NCBI GenBank assembly: GCA_963707145.1
Contig: CAVPOQ010000004.1
Location: forward strand, 620,001 to 684,000
Direction: 5' to 3'
Source of the DNA: RPQJ01 sp963707145
GTDB lineage: Bacteria; Pseudomonadota; Gammaproteobacteria; Steroidobacterales; Steroidobacteraceae
Length of the DNA stretch: 64,000 nucleotides
Positions 42,435 to 54,430 of the stretch are shown here, piece after piece. A program made the position numbers and the translations under genes. Position 1 is the stretch's first letter. Every line of letters starts with the position of its first letter. The notes under the pieces are model-generated. The model was not told the origin of the DNA. It searched no databases and saw only the letters and a program-made list of their open reading frames with translations.

Positions 42435-42920
42435 TCAGTAGCGCCCGTGCGTCTTGTAGAGGTAGTTGGTCAGCTCCGCCGTCTGCATGGAGAGCCGACG
42501 CTGGATGTCGTGCACGACGCGCACAATTGCCCGCATCACGTGATAGACCACTTTCGGCCGGGTCTCGAGCAGGCCCTCGAGCGACGCGCGGCTGAGCCCC
42601 AGCACGCGGGTGTCGCTCAGCGCGACCAGCGAGGCGTAACGCGTGGCGCCGTCGAGGAACGAGAGTTCGCCCACGACGTCGCCGGGGCGGATCGCGTTGA
42701 GCGTCACTTCGCCCTCGCCGCCGGCGCCCTTCACGACGCCGAGCACGCCGCTTGCGACCACGTAGAGGTGATCGTCCGCCGAGCCTTCCTGCACCAGCAC
42801 CTCGCCGGGCTTCAGGTCGCGGAGCGTCATCGCGCCTGCGAGCACCCGGCGTTCCTCGTCGTTCAACTCGGCGGCCAGCTTCGACATGCTGAGGCCTTCC
42901 AGGACCGCGGTCTCGCTCAT
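42435..42920 (-). CDS. Cyclic-nucleotide-binding domain protein without HTH
   Basis: 161 residues forming one cNMP-binding beta-roll (PGEVLVQEGSADDHLYVVASGVLGVVK, RPGDVVGELSFLDGATRYASLVALSDTRVLGLSRA) and a helical end. No DNA-binding domain follows, so it is not a Crp-type regulator on its own. The phosphate-binding GELSFLDGATRYAS cassette resembles the canonical GE...RxA pattern (R-Y-A here), so ligand binding is plausible. It lies 82 bp downstream of the CFA-like methyltransferase gene and 141 bp upstream of the ATP-grasp gene, on the same strand. Confidence 0.8.
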   Translation of the reverse strand: MSETAVLEGLSMSKLAAELNDEERRVLAGAMTLRDLKPGEVLVQEGSADDHLYVVASGVLGVVKGAGGEGEVTLNAIRPGDVVGELSFLDGATRYASLVALSDTRVLGLSRASLEGLLETRPKVVYHVMRAIVRVVHDIQRRLSMQTAELTNYLYKTHGRY

Positions 42921-43002
42921 GGGTACGCTCCGGGCAGGAACCAGGTGTCCGCGTGCGGGATTCTCGCGGTCCCGCCCGCGCCGCGGTAGTAGGTGAAACC
43001 CG

Positions 43003-44271
43003 CTAGAGGATCGCCGGCAGCCGGCAGCGCGGCTTGGTGAGCAGCATCTGCACGTCGCCGAGCTGGCGCTCGAGGAAGCCGCCCTCGCAGTAGCAGAGGT
43101 AGTAGTCCCAGAGGCGCACGAAGGCGTCGGGGTAGCCGAGCCGCCGCACCTCGGGCAGCTTCGCGAAGAAGTTCTCGCGCCAGCGACGCAGCGTGGTGGC
43201 GTAGTGCGGACCGATGTCCTCGAGGTGGAACACCTTCATGTCGGTGGCGCGCCGCACCGAGTCGGTGATCGCCGTGACCGAGGGGATGAAGCTGCCCGGG
43301 AAGACGAAGCGCTGGATGAAGTCCACCGATTCGAGCGCCTCCTCGTAGAGCTGGTCCTGGATGGTGATCGCCTGCAGCAGCATCGCGCCGTGCGGCGCGA
43401 GCAGCCGCGAGCACTGCGCGGTGTAGGTGTCGAGGAAGCGCGCGCCGACCGCCTCGATCATCTCGATGGAGACCAGCTTGTCGTAGCGGCCGGAGAGGTC
43501 GCGGTAATCGTCGAGCAGCAGCGTGACGCGGTCGGCGAGGCCGGCCGCCGCGATCTTCTGCTGCGCCCAGTCGTGCTGCTCGCGCGAGATCGTCGTGGTC
43601 GTGACGCGGCAGCCGTAGCGGCCCGCGGCGTGGATCGCGAGCCCGCCCCAGCCCGTGCCGATCTCGAGCAGGTGATCGTTCGGCGTCAGCTGCAGCTTGC
43701 GGCAGATGCGCTCGAACTTGGCGGTCTGGGCCTGCTGCAGGGTGGCGTCGTCCCGCTCGAACACGCCGCAGGAATAGGCCATGGTCTCGTCGAGCATCAG
43801 CGCGAAGAGCTCGTTGCCGAGATCGTAGTGCGCGGCGATGTTGCGGCGACTGCCGTCGGGGCTGTTGCGGTTGATCCAGTGCAGGATGCGCCGCAGCGGC
43901 GCGGTGGCGATCGCGGCGCCACCCTCCATGGACTGCATGATGTCGCGGTTCACGAGCATCAGGCGGATCACGGCTGTGAGGTCGTCCGCGCGCCACAGGC
44001 CGCGGATGTAGGCCTCGCCGCCGCCCACCGTGCCGCCGAACGCGGCATCGGCGAAGGTCTGCGGGTGCAGGACCTCGATGGTCGCGCGCAGGTCGCATTG
44101 CGGCGTGCGGCGGCCGAAGGTGTACCGGGCATCGCCGTCGATCACGGTGAGTTCGCCCTCGCGCAGGCCCTCGAGCTTGGCGAGGAACAGTCGGCGGCCG
44201 AACTGCTGCAGCGTGCTGCCGCGGCTCGGACGGGCGGCCTCGTCGACGGTCGGGACGATGCTTGGTTTCAT
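43003..44271 (-). CDS. Cyclopropane-fatty-acyl-phospholipid synthase-like SAM methyltransferase
   Basis: 422-residue lipid methyltransferase of the CFA synthase family, acting on unsaturated phospholipid acyl chains. The SAM site is LLEIGTGWGGLAIHAAGRYG, preceded by NIAAHYDLGNELFALMLDETMAYSCGVF (CFA signature) and followed by SREQHDWAQQKIAAAGL and VSIEMIEAVGARF. CFA synthases typically have about 380-420 residues. The ATG at 44271 overlaps the DUF1365 stop (ATGA). Its operon partners (FAD oxidoreductase, DUF1365, desaturase) are those of modified-lipid and furan-fatty-acid loci, so the product could be a methylated or furan-precursor chain rather than cyclopropane. Confidence 0.88.
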   Translation of the reverse strand: MKPSIVPTVDEAARPSRGSTLQQFGRRLFLAKLEGLREGELTVIDGDARYTFGRRTPQCDLRATIEVLHPQTFADAAFGGTVGGGEAYIRGLWRADDLTAVIRLMLVNRDIMQSMEGGAAIATAPLRRILHWINRNSPDGSRRNIAAHYDLGNELFALMLDETMAYSCGVFERDDATLQQAQTAKFERICRKLQLTPNDHLLEIGTGWGGLAIHAAGRYGCRVTTTTISREQHDWAQQKIAAAGLADRVTLLLDDYRDLSGRYDKLVSIEMIEAVGARFLDTYTAQCSRLLAPHGAMLLQAITIQDQLYEEALESVDFIQRFVFPGSFIPSVTAITDSVRRATDMKVFHLEDIGPHYATTLRRWRENFFAKLPEVRRLGYPDAFVRLWDYYLCYCEGGFLERQLGDVQMLLTKPRCRLPAIL

Positions 44272-45068
44272 GGAGCGAGCCTCTCGACGCGTCCGGCACC
44301 GGTGCGGTGGCCGGCGCCGGTCTTGTCCGGATGGGTGTGCACGGGCACGCGCTTGAGCCACAGTCTGAGCGCCTGCCAGTAGATCGCGCCGGTGACCTTC
44401 AGCGGCATCAGCGGGTAACTGAGCAGGGCGCCGGCGAGCGCCGCGCCCGACAGCGGTTCGCGATCGAGCGTCATGGTGGCGTCGAACTGCAGCGCATCGT
44501 CCCGCCAGTTCTCCATGTGGACGAGCAGGCGGCCGTCGGGGAGATTGAATCGCCAGTCGTAGCTCATGTCCATCGGGAGGAACGGCGAGACGTGGAAGTC
44601 CTTGCCGAAGCGGAAGCGCAGCTTCGATGGCGTGCCTTCGTTGTGGCCGGCGGGCAGCACGTAGCAGTGCCGTTCGCCCCAGGGCGTGTTGTTGATCTCG
44701 GCGACGACCGCCTCGAGCTCACGATCGGCGGTATCGAAGCAGTAGTAGAAACTTACCGGGTTGAAGCCGTAGCCCATCAGGCGCGGCGCGGTCAGCAGAC
44801 GGATCGGGCCGCCCGGTCGCCGCCCGGTGCGGGTCGCGACGAGTTCGCGGATTTCCCCGTCGAGCGGCCGCCCCGGATCGCCGTAGTGATCGGCGCGATG
44901 CCAGCGCGCCAGGGCGGGGCGGCGGGCCGACCACAGCCAGCGGCCGTCGAGCGCCCGCGGGAGTTCCGCGAGATCGAGGTACAGCAGGCAGAGCCGGTAG
45001 CGGAAGGCGTGGGGAACCGGCCCGTTGCGCCGGTGCCTAACCCACCCGGCGTAGAGGCAGCTCTGCAC
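44268..45068 (-). CDS. DUF1365 family protein
   Basis: About 266 residues starting at a GTG at 45068 (VQSCLYAGWVRHRRNGP). The DUF1365 core is clear: HAFRYRLCLLYLDLAELPRAL, RLLTAPRLMGYGFNPVSFYYCFD, VVAEINNTPWGERHCYVL and DFHVSPFLPMDMSYDWRF. It is universally linked to COG2907 oxidoreductases and CFA-like methyltransferases, as here, though its chemistry is not established. The 5' end overlaps the upstream oxidoreductase by 32 bp, and its stop overlaps the methyltransferase start. The assigned start is uncertain because the frame stays open further upstream inside the oxidoreductase gene. Confidence 0.85.
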   Translation of the reverse strand: MQSCLYAGWVRHRRNGPVPHAFRYRLCLLYLDLAELPRALDGRWLWSARRPALARWHRADHYGDPGRPLDGEIRELVATRTGRRPGGPIRLLTAPRLMGYGFNPVSFYYCFDTADRELEAVVAEINNTPWGERHCYVLPAGHNEGTPSKLRFRFGKDFHVSPFLPMDMSYDWRFNLPDGRLLVHMENWRDDALQFDATMTLDREPLSGAALAGALLSYPLMPLKVTGAIYWQALRLWLKRVPVHTHPDKTGAGHRTGAGRVERLAP

Positions 45069-46322
45069 GTTCGTGGTCCTCTTCGAAGTGGGCGAGCGCG
45101 GCCTGCGCACTCGCCACGCCGTCCTCGTGGAAACCGCAGCGCCAGTAGGCGCCGCAGAAATAGCTGCGCTGCGCGCCATTGACCTCCCGGTGTCGGGCCT
45201 GCGCGGCCACGGCCTGCGGCGAGTACACCGGGTGATCGTAGCTGAAGGTGCGCAGGATCCGGCGCTCGTCGATCGCCCGGCGGTGGTTGAGCGTCAGCAG
45301 GAAGCGCACCGGCGCGTCGAGCGACTGCAGGACGTTCATGTCGTAGGTGACGGCCACCGGCTCCTGCGGGTCGGCGAGCAGGTGGTAGTTCCACGCGGCC
45401 CGGGCGAGCGGCCGCCGCGGCAGCAGGCTCTCGTCGGTGTGCAGGATCACCTCGTTCGCCGCATAGGGGAACGCGCTCAGCACCTCGGCCTCGGCGGGGC
45501 TCGGCGCCTCGAGCATGCGCAGCGCCTGGTCCGAGTGGCAGGCGAGGAACACGTGGTCGAAGGCCTCGACCTCGCCGCGAACCGTGCGCACGCGCACCTC
45601 GCTCGCCAGCCGGCGCACGGACTGCACCGGCGTCGAGAGCCGCAGGTCGAGGCGCGTCGCGGCGAGCAGCGCCCGCACGTATTCCCGCGAGCCGCCACGC
45701 ACCGCCTGCCAGACCGGCCGCTCGTCCACCGACAGGAACCCGTGGCGGTCGAAGAACTCGACGAAGAACCGCGCCGGGAAGCCGAGCATCGCCCCGGCCT
45801 CCGCCGACCAGATCGCGCGCCCCATCGGCACGATGTAATGCTCGAGGAACTGCCGCGAGTAGCCGCCGCTCGCGAGGTACTCGCCGAGGGTGAGCGACGC
45901 GTCCAACGACCCGCCCTGCGGGCCGAGCAGCGCCTTCGAGCGCGCGTTGAAGCGCAGGATGTCGCCGATCATGCGCAGGAACGAGGGCCGCAGCGCGTTC
46001 AATCGCTGCGCGAACAGCGAGTTCACCGACGTGCCGTTGTACTCGAGCCCGGTGCGCTCGCAGCGCAGGCTGAAACTCATGTTCGACGGCTGCCACGCGA
46101 CGCCGAGTTCCTCGAGCATCGCGATGAAGTTCGGATAGGTCCAGTCGTTGAACACGATGAACCCGGTGTCCACGGCGTAGCAGCGGCCGTCGCGCTCGAC
46201 GTCCACGGTCGCCGTGTGGCCGCCCGCGTAATCGGCCGCCTCGAACACGGTCACCTCGTGCGTGCGCGCGAGCCGCCACGCCGCGTACAGGCCGGCCACG
46301 CCGGCCCCCACCACCGCGATCC

Positions 46323-46326
<4 letters not shown>
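45037..46326 (-). CDS. FAD-dependent amine-oxidase-like oxidoreductase (COG2907)
   Basis: 429-residue flavoprotein with an N-terminal dinucleotide-binding GAGVAGLYAAWRLA (residues 7-20) and VDTGFIVFNDWTYPNF. Other conserved parts are FFDRHGFLSVDERPVWQAV, AFDHVFLACHSDQALRML, VAVTYDMNVLQSL and the C-terminal YFCGAYWRCGFHEDG FAD-binding segment. The start is a GTG at 46326 that overlaps the desaturase stop. Family members near DUF1365 and CFA-like genes are tied to modified-lipid synthesis: the Rhodobacter UfaD-type desaturase of furan fatty acids belongs to this group. That function is inferred from homology and neighbourhood only. Confidence 0.88.
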
Positions 46327-47301
<975 letters not shown>

Positions 47302-47313
47302 GATGGTCAGACC

Positions 47314-47898
47314 TCAGTTCGCAGCGGTGGCGTCGCCCGGCCCGCGCCCACCGACCAGGCGCATCCGCAGGTCGCTCACGACACTGCGAGGGTCGAGCCA
47401 GATCGAGAGGAAGGCCGGGCCGAAGGCCGGGTCGTCCACCTGCCCGAACCGGCCGCGCTGATCATAGAAGCGGGTCGGGCCGTTGGGAATCACGACGGTG
47501 GTGACGTTCTGCCCCGGCGCGACGTCGGCCCAGGACCGGCGCAGCTCCGCGACCCAGCGCTCGCGCTGGCCCTGGTCGGTGTTCCCGAGCCTGCGCCAGG
47601 CCGTCTCGGTGATGCGGATCAATTCGTCGCGGGTGAAGGACCGCTGGTACCAGAGGCTGAGCGCCACGGTCTCGCCGTTCCCGAAGCCGGCGTAGCGACC
47701 CGTCGAGGTCCACAGGCTGGCGTCGTAGATGGACATGCCCAACCAGCGCAGCTCCCCGCCGCCGACCTTGCGCAGCGGGTAGCCTTGCTCGAGCACCGGC
47801 GCAGGCAGCGTGGAGGCCGGCAGCGGGGCCGCAAGCAGCAACAGCGCCACAGCGAGCGAAGCGGCCGGCAGGAGGATTCTCGGGGCGCGCAGGGACAT
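47314..47898 (-). CDS. Chalcone-isomerase-like exported protein
   Basis: 194 residues. A signal peptide (hydrophobic core AASLAVALLLLAAPLPA, cleavage about residue 29) precedes a chalcone-isomerase-like fold: LRKVGGGELRWLGMSIYDASLW, VALSLWYQRSFTRDELIRIT and FLSIWLDPRSVVSDLRMRLV. The catalytic residues of plant chalcone isomerase are not identifiable, and bacterial relatives are probably lipid or small-molecule binders. It belongs to the operon of photolyase, desaturase, oxidoreductase, DUF1365 and CFA-like genes, an arrangement seen repeatedly in bacteria, so a periplasmic role in handling the modified lipids is plausible. Confidence 0.82.
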   Translation of the reverse strand: MSLRAPRILLPAASLAVALLLLAAPLPASTLPAPVLEQGYPLRKVGGGELRWLGMSIYDASLWTSTGRYAGFGNGETVALSLWYQRSFTRDELIRITETAWRRLGNTDQGQRERWVAELRRSWADVAPGQNVTTVVIPNGPTRFYDQRGRFGQVDDPAFGPAFLSIWLDPRSVVSDLRMRLVGGRGPGDATAAN

Positions 47899-47931
47899 GC
47901 CCGCAGGTTCGGCCAGGTCGTGGGCGCGGAT

Positions 47932-49450
47932 TCAGCGCGGGCGCCGCGCGCCCCGGGGCAGGGCGGCCGTCGAACCCGATCGGGCGGCCGGATCCCCCTG
48001 CGTCGGACCCCTGATTGCGGCATAGGCGGCGAGCGCCGCCGCGCGACTCTCGCGGAAGTCCACGACCGGCGCCGGGTAGTCGCGCCCGAGTCGCACGCCG
48101 GCCCCGGCCAGCACCGCCGCAGGCGCTTCCCACGGCCGGTGGATCCAGCCGTCGGGCAGGCGCGCCAGTTCGGGCAGCCAGCGACGCAGGTACGCGCGCT
48201 CCGGGTCGAAGCGCTCGCGTCTGCAGCATCGGGTTGAAGATGCGGAAGTAGGGTGCCGCGTCCGCACCGCAGCCCGCGGTCCATTGCCAGCCAAGCGTGT
48301 TGTTGGCGAGGTCGGCGTCCACCAGCGTGTCCCAGAACCAGCGGGCGCCTGCGAGCCATGGCTGGCGCAGGTTCTTGGTGAGCAGCGAGGCTGCGATCAT
48401 GCGCACCCGGTTGTGCATCCAGCCCGTCGTCCAGAGCTCCCGCATGCCGGCGTCGACCAGTGGATAGCCGGTGCGGCCGCGCTGCCAGGCCTCCAGCCAC
48501 GTGGCGTGCGGCTCCCAGGGGAAGGCGTCGAAGCGCGCGTCGAGCGGTGCCGTCGGGGTGGCGGGAAAGTGGTGCAGCAGGTGGTGGGCGAAGTCGCGCC
48601 AGCCCAGCTGGCGCACGAAGCTCTCGGCGGAGACCTGCGCCGCCGGACGTTCCGCCACCGCCGCGCGAGCCGCCGCAAGGCATTGTCGCGGGCCAATCTC
48701 CCCGAAATGCAGGTGCGGTGACAGCCGCGAGGTGTCCGGCAGGTCGGGGCGGTTGCGACCCTCGCCGTAACGGGCGAGCGCCGTGTCGACGAAGGCCTCG
48801 ACCCGGGCCAGGGCGCCGTCCTCGCCGGGCCTCCACGCGGCCTCGAGGCCGGCATCCCAGCGCAGGCGCGGCTGCAGAGCGAGTTCCCCGAGCGCGAGAC
48901 CGTGCGGAGCGGGCGACGGAGCCGGGACCGCCTCAGGCGGTGGCAGGGGCGGCGGCAGCGACTCGAGCCGGGCGGCGCCGGCGCGCCAGAACGGCGTGAA
49001 GACGCGGTACGGCCCGCCCTGGCCGGTGCGCAGTTCCCAGGGCTCGGCGAGCAGCGCGGCATTGAAACTGTCGCACTCGAGTCCCGCCTCGCGCAGCGCG
49101 GCCTTGATGCGCGTGTCGCGCGCGACGCTGGCCGGGTCGTAGAGACGGTTCCAGTACACGGCGGTCGCGTCGGTCTCGCGGACCACTGCCTGCAGGACCT
49201 GCAGGGAGTCACCAGTGCGCAGGCACAGGGCCCCGCCGCGCGAGCGCAGCGACCGTTCGAGTTGCGCGAGGCTGTGGTGCAGCCACCAGCGGGTCGCGCC
49301 GCCGGGCGACCACTCGCCGTCCTCGTCTGGCGCGTGCACGTACAGGGCCACGACGTGGCGCGCGCGTGCGCAGGCGGCGGCGAGCGCCGGGTTGTCGGTC
49401 AGTCGCAGGTCGCGGCGGAACCAGACGATGGCGGTCGCGGCGTCGCTCAT
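47932..49450 (-). CDS. phrB: Deoxyribodipyrimidine photolyase (apparent +1 frameshift)
   Basis: About 505-residue class I CPD photolyase (light-driven repair of UV dimers, FAD plus antenna). The antenna domain begins AIVWFRRDLRLTDNPAL. The FAD domain has RLSPHLHFGEIGPRQCL, FVRQLGWRDFAHHLLHHF, PLVDAGMRELWTTGWMHNRVRM and WDTLVDADLANNTLGWQWTAGCG. The frame changes at about 48217: dropping one base in CAGACGCGAGCGC restores ERFDPERAYLRRWLPEL, the conserved C-terminal block ending PVVDFRESRAAALAAY. The start is ATG 49450, or 49459. It is the first gene of the lipid-modification operon, a pairing typical of light/singlet-oxygen stress regulons. Confidence 0.87.
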
Positions 49451-49559
49451 GGCGCGCATCGCAAACGGCAGAGCCGGGCGTCGAACGAGTCGAACGCCCG
49501 GCTCCGGGGGTGGAGCGGGTCGTCGCCGCCGGCGACCCGCTGCGGCAGGCGCGGCCGGT

Positions 49560-50444
49560 TCAGACGGGGCCGGCCTTGAGGGCCGCGATCCGCTGCTCGA
49601 GCGGAGGATGCGTCATGAAGAAGCGCTTGAAGCCTTCCATGCGGCCGCCCGCAATGCCGAAGGCCGCCATCTTGTCCGGCAACGGACCGGTATGGCGCTG
49701 CTTCAGCCGCTCGAGCGCATTGATCATGTGCTCGCGGCCGGCGAGGCGCGCACCGCCCGCGTCGGCGCGGAACTCGCGCTGGCGCGAGAAGTGCATGACG
49801 ATGATCGTGGCGAGCAGGCCGAAGACGATCTCGGAGACGATCGTCGCGATCCAGAACGCCGGGCCGTGGCCTTCCTCGTTCCTGAAGATCACGCGGTCCA
49901 CCGTGTGGCCCACCACGCGCGCCAGGAAGATGACGAACGTGTTCACCACGCCCTGGATCAGCGTGAGCGTGACCATGTCGCCATTGGCGACGTGGCTCAC
50001 CTCGTGGGCGAGCACGGCCTCGGCCTCCTTCTGCGACATGCTGGCGAGCAGGCCGGTGCTCACGGCGACCAGCGCCGAGTCGCGTCGCGCGCCGGTGGCG
50101 AAGGCGTTGGGCTCGGGCGAGTCGAAGATGCCCACTTCCGGCATCCCGATGCCGGCGAGCTGGGACTGCTGGCGCACCGTGTTGACGAGCCAGCTCTCGG
50201 CGGAGTTCGCCGGCTGGGTGATGACCTTCACGCCCATCATCCGCTTGGCCGACCACTTGGACATCGCCAGCGAGATGAAGGCGCCGGTGAAGCCCACGAC
50301 GGCGGCGAACACCAGCAGCGCGCCGAGATTGAGGTCGACACCCTGGGCGTCGAGGATTCCCTCGAAGCCGATCAGCCTGAGGATGATGCCCAGCAGGACG
50401 ATGACGGCCAGGTTCGTTGCCAGGAACAATACGATGCGTTTCAT
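49560..50444 (-). CDS. htpX: Protease HtpX
   Basis: 294-residue membrane metalloprotease of family M48. Two N-terminal TM helices (IVLFLATNLAVIVLLGIIL and ALLVFAAVVGFTGAFISLA) are followed by the zinc site HEVSH (His147, Glu148, His151) in EAVLAHEVSHVANGDM. A second TM pair and the third ligand region (FRADAGGARLAGREHM) follow. It degrades misfolded inner-membrane proteins on the cytoplasmic face. The length equals E. coli HtpX. The ATG at 50444 fits the family; upstream frame is shadow. It stands alone on the minus strand. Confidence 0.95.
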   Translation of the reverse strand: MKRIVLFLATNLAVIVLLGIILRLIGFEGILDAQGVDLNLGALLVFAAVVGFTGAFISLAMSKWSAKRMMGVKVITQPANSAESWLVNTVRQQSQLAGIGMPEVGIFDSPEPNAFATGARRDSALVAVSTGLLASMSQKEAEAVLAHEVSHVANGDMVTLTLIQGVVNTFVIFLARVVGHTVDRVIFRNEEGHGPAFWIATIVSEIVFGLLATIIVMHFSRQREFRADAGGARLAGREHMINALERLKQRHTGPLPDKMAAFGIAGGRMEGFKRFFMTHPPLEQRIAALKAGPV

Positions 50445-50678
50445 CTTCTCCACTCTCCAGCGGGCGTGAACGGACGCCCGTTGCTTTGGGTTGAACAGTC
50501 TGCTTTCAAGGCCTGCGGGTTCGGACGGTTCCAGTCGAACCGCTGCCGCCCAACGGGCTGCAACTCCAGTCGGCCCGCCCGGCCCGGCCGGGGGCGCTCC
50601 CCGAGCGCGGGTGGCGTGCTGGCGGCCTCCCGACTGTTCGATCATGCTGTCAAAACGTATTCACCGGAAGCGCATCCG

Positions 50679-51602
50679 ATGGCAGCCAACCGTGGTCGCC
50701 CGCCCGCCCGTCCGCCGGCCCAGTCGGCGGACGGTGCGCGGCGGGTCGCGACCGCAATCCGTGACCAGGAGCGGCTGCTCGCCGCCGCGACGGCAGGTGC
50801 GGCCGCCGGCATCGAGGATGTCCACCGGGCCCGGGTCGCCGCCCGGCGCCTGCGCTCCATGCTCAAGACCTTCCGTCCGCTGCTCGAAGCGCGGCGGGCC
50901 CGACTCTACCGGGTGGACCTGCGCAGCTATGCCCGGGTGCTGGCGGGCGTGCGCGAGGCGGACGTCCGCCGGCAACTGCTCACAGACCTGGCAGACCGCG
51001 ACGGAAGCATCCCCCCGGCGGACCGCGAACGCCTCGACGCGCTGCTCGAGGATGCCTGTATCGGGGCCCGCGCGGCGCTGCACCGCCACCGCGGGGAGCC
51101 CGGCTGGGCAGCGTTGTGGGCCGCGCTGCAGCGTGACGCGGGCTCCGAGGCGCTGTTCGTGGATCGCGGCGCCACCCTCGCGCGGGTGCTGGGCCTCGTG
51201 GTGCGGGCGTGGCGCAGGCCCGTGCGGCTGCTCGAATCCCGGCCGGCGACCGCCGAGGAGCTCCACGAGCTGCGCCTCGCGCTGAAACACTGCCGCTACG
51301 CGCTCGAACCTGTGGCGGATGTGGCGCCCAAGGCAACGGCGCGCCTGTTGCGGCGGTTGCGCGCTGCGCAGGACTGCATCGGAGAGCATCGCGACGCCCT
51401 GCTCGCCGGGCACTGGGTTCGCTCCAACGAGCGCCAGCTCGGGCGCGACCTGGCCATGCGGCTGGGCGACCAGCTCACGGCACGCGAGCGGCTGCTGCGG
51501 CGGCGGGCGGCGCGGCGCAGCGACAAGGTGCTGGAGGCCTGGAAAGAGTGGCGGGCCGCGACCCGGCGGCTCAGGAAGGAATCGACCCCAGATCGAGCGT
51601 GA
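50679..51602 (+). CDS. CHAD-domain protein
   Basis: 307-residue, mainly helical protein. The CHAD signature HxxxRVAxRRLRxxLxxF appears as VHRARVAARRLRSMLKTF near residue 50, with the second half HELRLALKHCRYALEPV and LGEHRD-like CIGEHRDALL. CHAD domains bind polyphosphate through the conserved histidines and arginines. There is no CYTH partner here, so it is a stand-alone CHAD. The ATG at 50679 follows a region with no obvious earlier start. Its 3' end overlaps the convergent GNAT gene by 32 bp. Confidence 0.85.
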   Translation: MAANRGRPPARPPAQSADGARRVATAIRDQERLLAAATAGAAAGIEDVHRARVAARRLRSMLKTFRPLLEARRARLYRVDLRSYARVLAGVREADVRRQLLTDLADRDGSIPPADRERLDALLEDACIGARAALHRHRGEPGWAALWAALQRDAGSEALFVDRGATLARVLGLVVRAWRRPVRLLESRPATAEELHELRLALKHCRYALEPVADVAPKATARLLRRLRAAQDCIGEHRDALLAGHWVRSNERQLGRDLAMRLGDQLTARERLLRRRAARRSDKVLEAWKEWRAATRRLRKESTPDRA

Positions 51603-52140
51603 TGCGGACCTGGCCGCCCGAGTTCGGCTCGGTGCGGACTTCGAAACCGAATCGGCGGGCCCAGTCGTGAATGCGCTGGTTCTCCGCCAGACTCGAACCC
51701 TCGAACCACCGCAGACCGTTGTGCCGGGCGGCGACGCCGAGGGTGCGCATCAGCTCGGTGCCGAGGCCACGGCCGTGCCACGCGTCCGTCACCACGATGG
51801 CGCACTCCGCCCCGTCCGTGCCGGGCAGGCGGGCATAGCGGCTCACCCCGATGATCCTGTCCTCCGGCGGGGTCTCGAGGAAGGCGCCGATGGCGCAGCG
51901 GTCGTGATAGTCGAGTTCGAGGAGCCGCGCGGCGTCCGAGCGGCTCACGCCCGACGCGCTGTACTGCAGGCGCTGGTAGAGGGTCGGGCCGGACAACCCG
52001 GCGATGAAGGCCAGTTCCCGTTCGAGGTCGTCCGGGCGGAGCGGGCGGAGGCGGATCGGAGTGCCGTCGGCAGCCTGCCAGACCCGCTCGAGGTCAGCCG
52101 GGTAGCCGGGCGGGAGCGGGGCGGGGCTCGGGTCGTTCAC
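51571..52140 (-). CDS. GNAT-family N-acetyltransferase
   Basis: 189 residues. The GNAT fold shows RLRPLRPDDLERELAFIAGLS at the start, VSRYARLPG, and motif A in AIVVTDAWHGRGLGTELMRTLG, followed by GVAARHNGLRWFEGSSLAENQRI. The sequence resembles the catalytic domain of protein lysine acetyltransferases (Pat/YfiQ type) more than drug-acetylating enzymes, but no substrate can be named. The start is GTG 52140, overlapping the stop of the acidic DUF6763-like gene (GTGA) once that gene's frame is corrected. The C-terminus overlaps the CHAD gene on the other strand by 32 bp. Confidence 0.85.
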   Translation of the reverse strand: MNDPSPAPLPPGYPADLERVWQAADGTPIRLRPLRPDDLERELAFIAGLSGPTLYQRLQYSASGVSRSDAARLLELDYHDRCAIGAFLETPPEDRIIGVSRYARLPGTDGAECAIVVTDAWHGRGLGTELMRTLGVAARHNGLRWFEGSSLAENQRIHDWARRFGFEVRTEPNSGGQVRITLDLGSIPS

Positions 52141-52470
52141 TCGCGGTCGCGGTACTCGTCGTCGTCGTCGTCGTAGTCCTCGTCGTCGTCCTCGTCGTCG
52201 TCCCAGTCGTCGTCCTCTTCATCCTCGTCGTCCCAGTCCGTCGTCCTCGTCATCTCCGGACGCCGTCTCGTCCACCCAGCCCTCGGGCTCGGCCGACAGT
52301 TCGAGGTCGAGCGTGTGCCATTCCTCCAGGTCGAGGTCCTCGACCTCGCCGTCCAGCCACTGGATCCGCACCAGCGTGTCGTCCGGGTCCACGCTCATGA
52401 CGCGAAACGTCTCCTCGCGGTCGAGGTCTTCGTACCATTGGCCGGCTTGCGGCTCGTAGTCGCGGCTCAC
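52137..52470 (-). CDS. Small acidic DUF6763-like protein (apparent +1 frameshift)
   Basis: About 110 residues from a GTG at 52470. The N-terminal half (VSRDYEPQAGQWYEDLDREE, then FRVMSVDPDDTLVRIQWLDG and EVEDLDLEEWHTLDLE) matches the small DUF6763-type family, as far as I can recognise it. The tail is almost pure Asp/Glu with Trp and Tyr. In the native sequence the frame ends at DDGLGRRG, but removing one G at about 52236 extends it through an acidic stretch and puts the stop exactly in a GTGA overlap with the GNAT start. That coincidence supports a sequencing or mutation artefact. Function unknown. Confidence 0.7.
52155..52250. repeat. Trinucleotide (GTC/CTC) microsatellite encoding the acidic tail
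   Basis: On the plus strand about 96 bases consist almost entirely of GTC and CTC triplets, interrupted by TAG, CCA and TTC. On the minus strand this is GAC/GAG, which codes for the Asp/Glu-rich tail. Such tracts are prone to slippage and may vary between strains. Confidence 0.75.
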
Positions 52471-52630
52471 GATCGGTCCCTCGGCTGGATATTCTGGAAA
52501 CTTCGCGGAAGCGGAGTGCGAACAACTATACGGTCGCATCCTGACGGCAGGCAACCGGAACTCACCTAGGGATCCGGGAGCTTCCGTCGCGTAAAATTCA
52601 GCCGAAAGCACCGAACAGGAAGGAAAGACC

Positions 52631-54426
<1,796 letters not shown>

Positions 54427-54430
<4 letters not shown>

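Noticed and set aside
52155..52250. CRISPR-like or VNTR array
   Set aside because: It is an in-frame GAC/GAG triplet tract coding for acidic residues; no repeat-spacer pattern.
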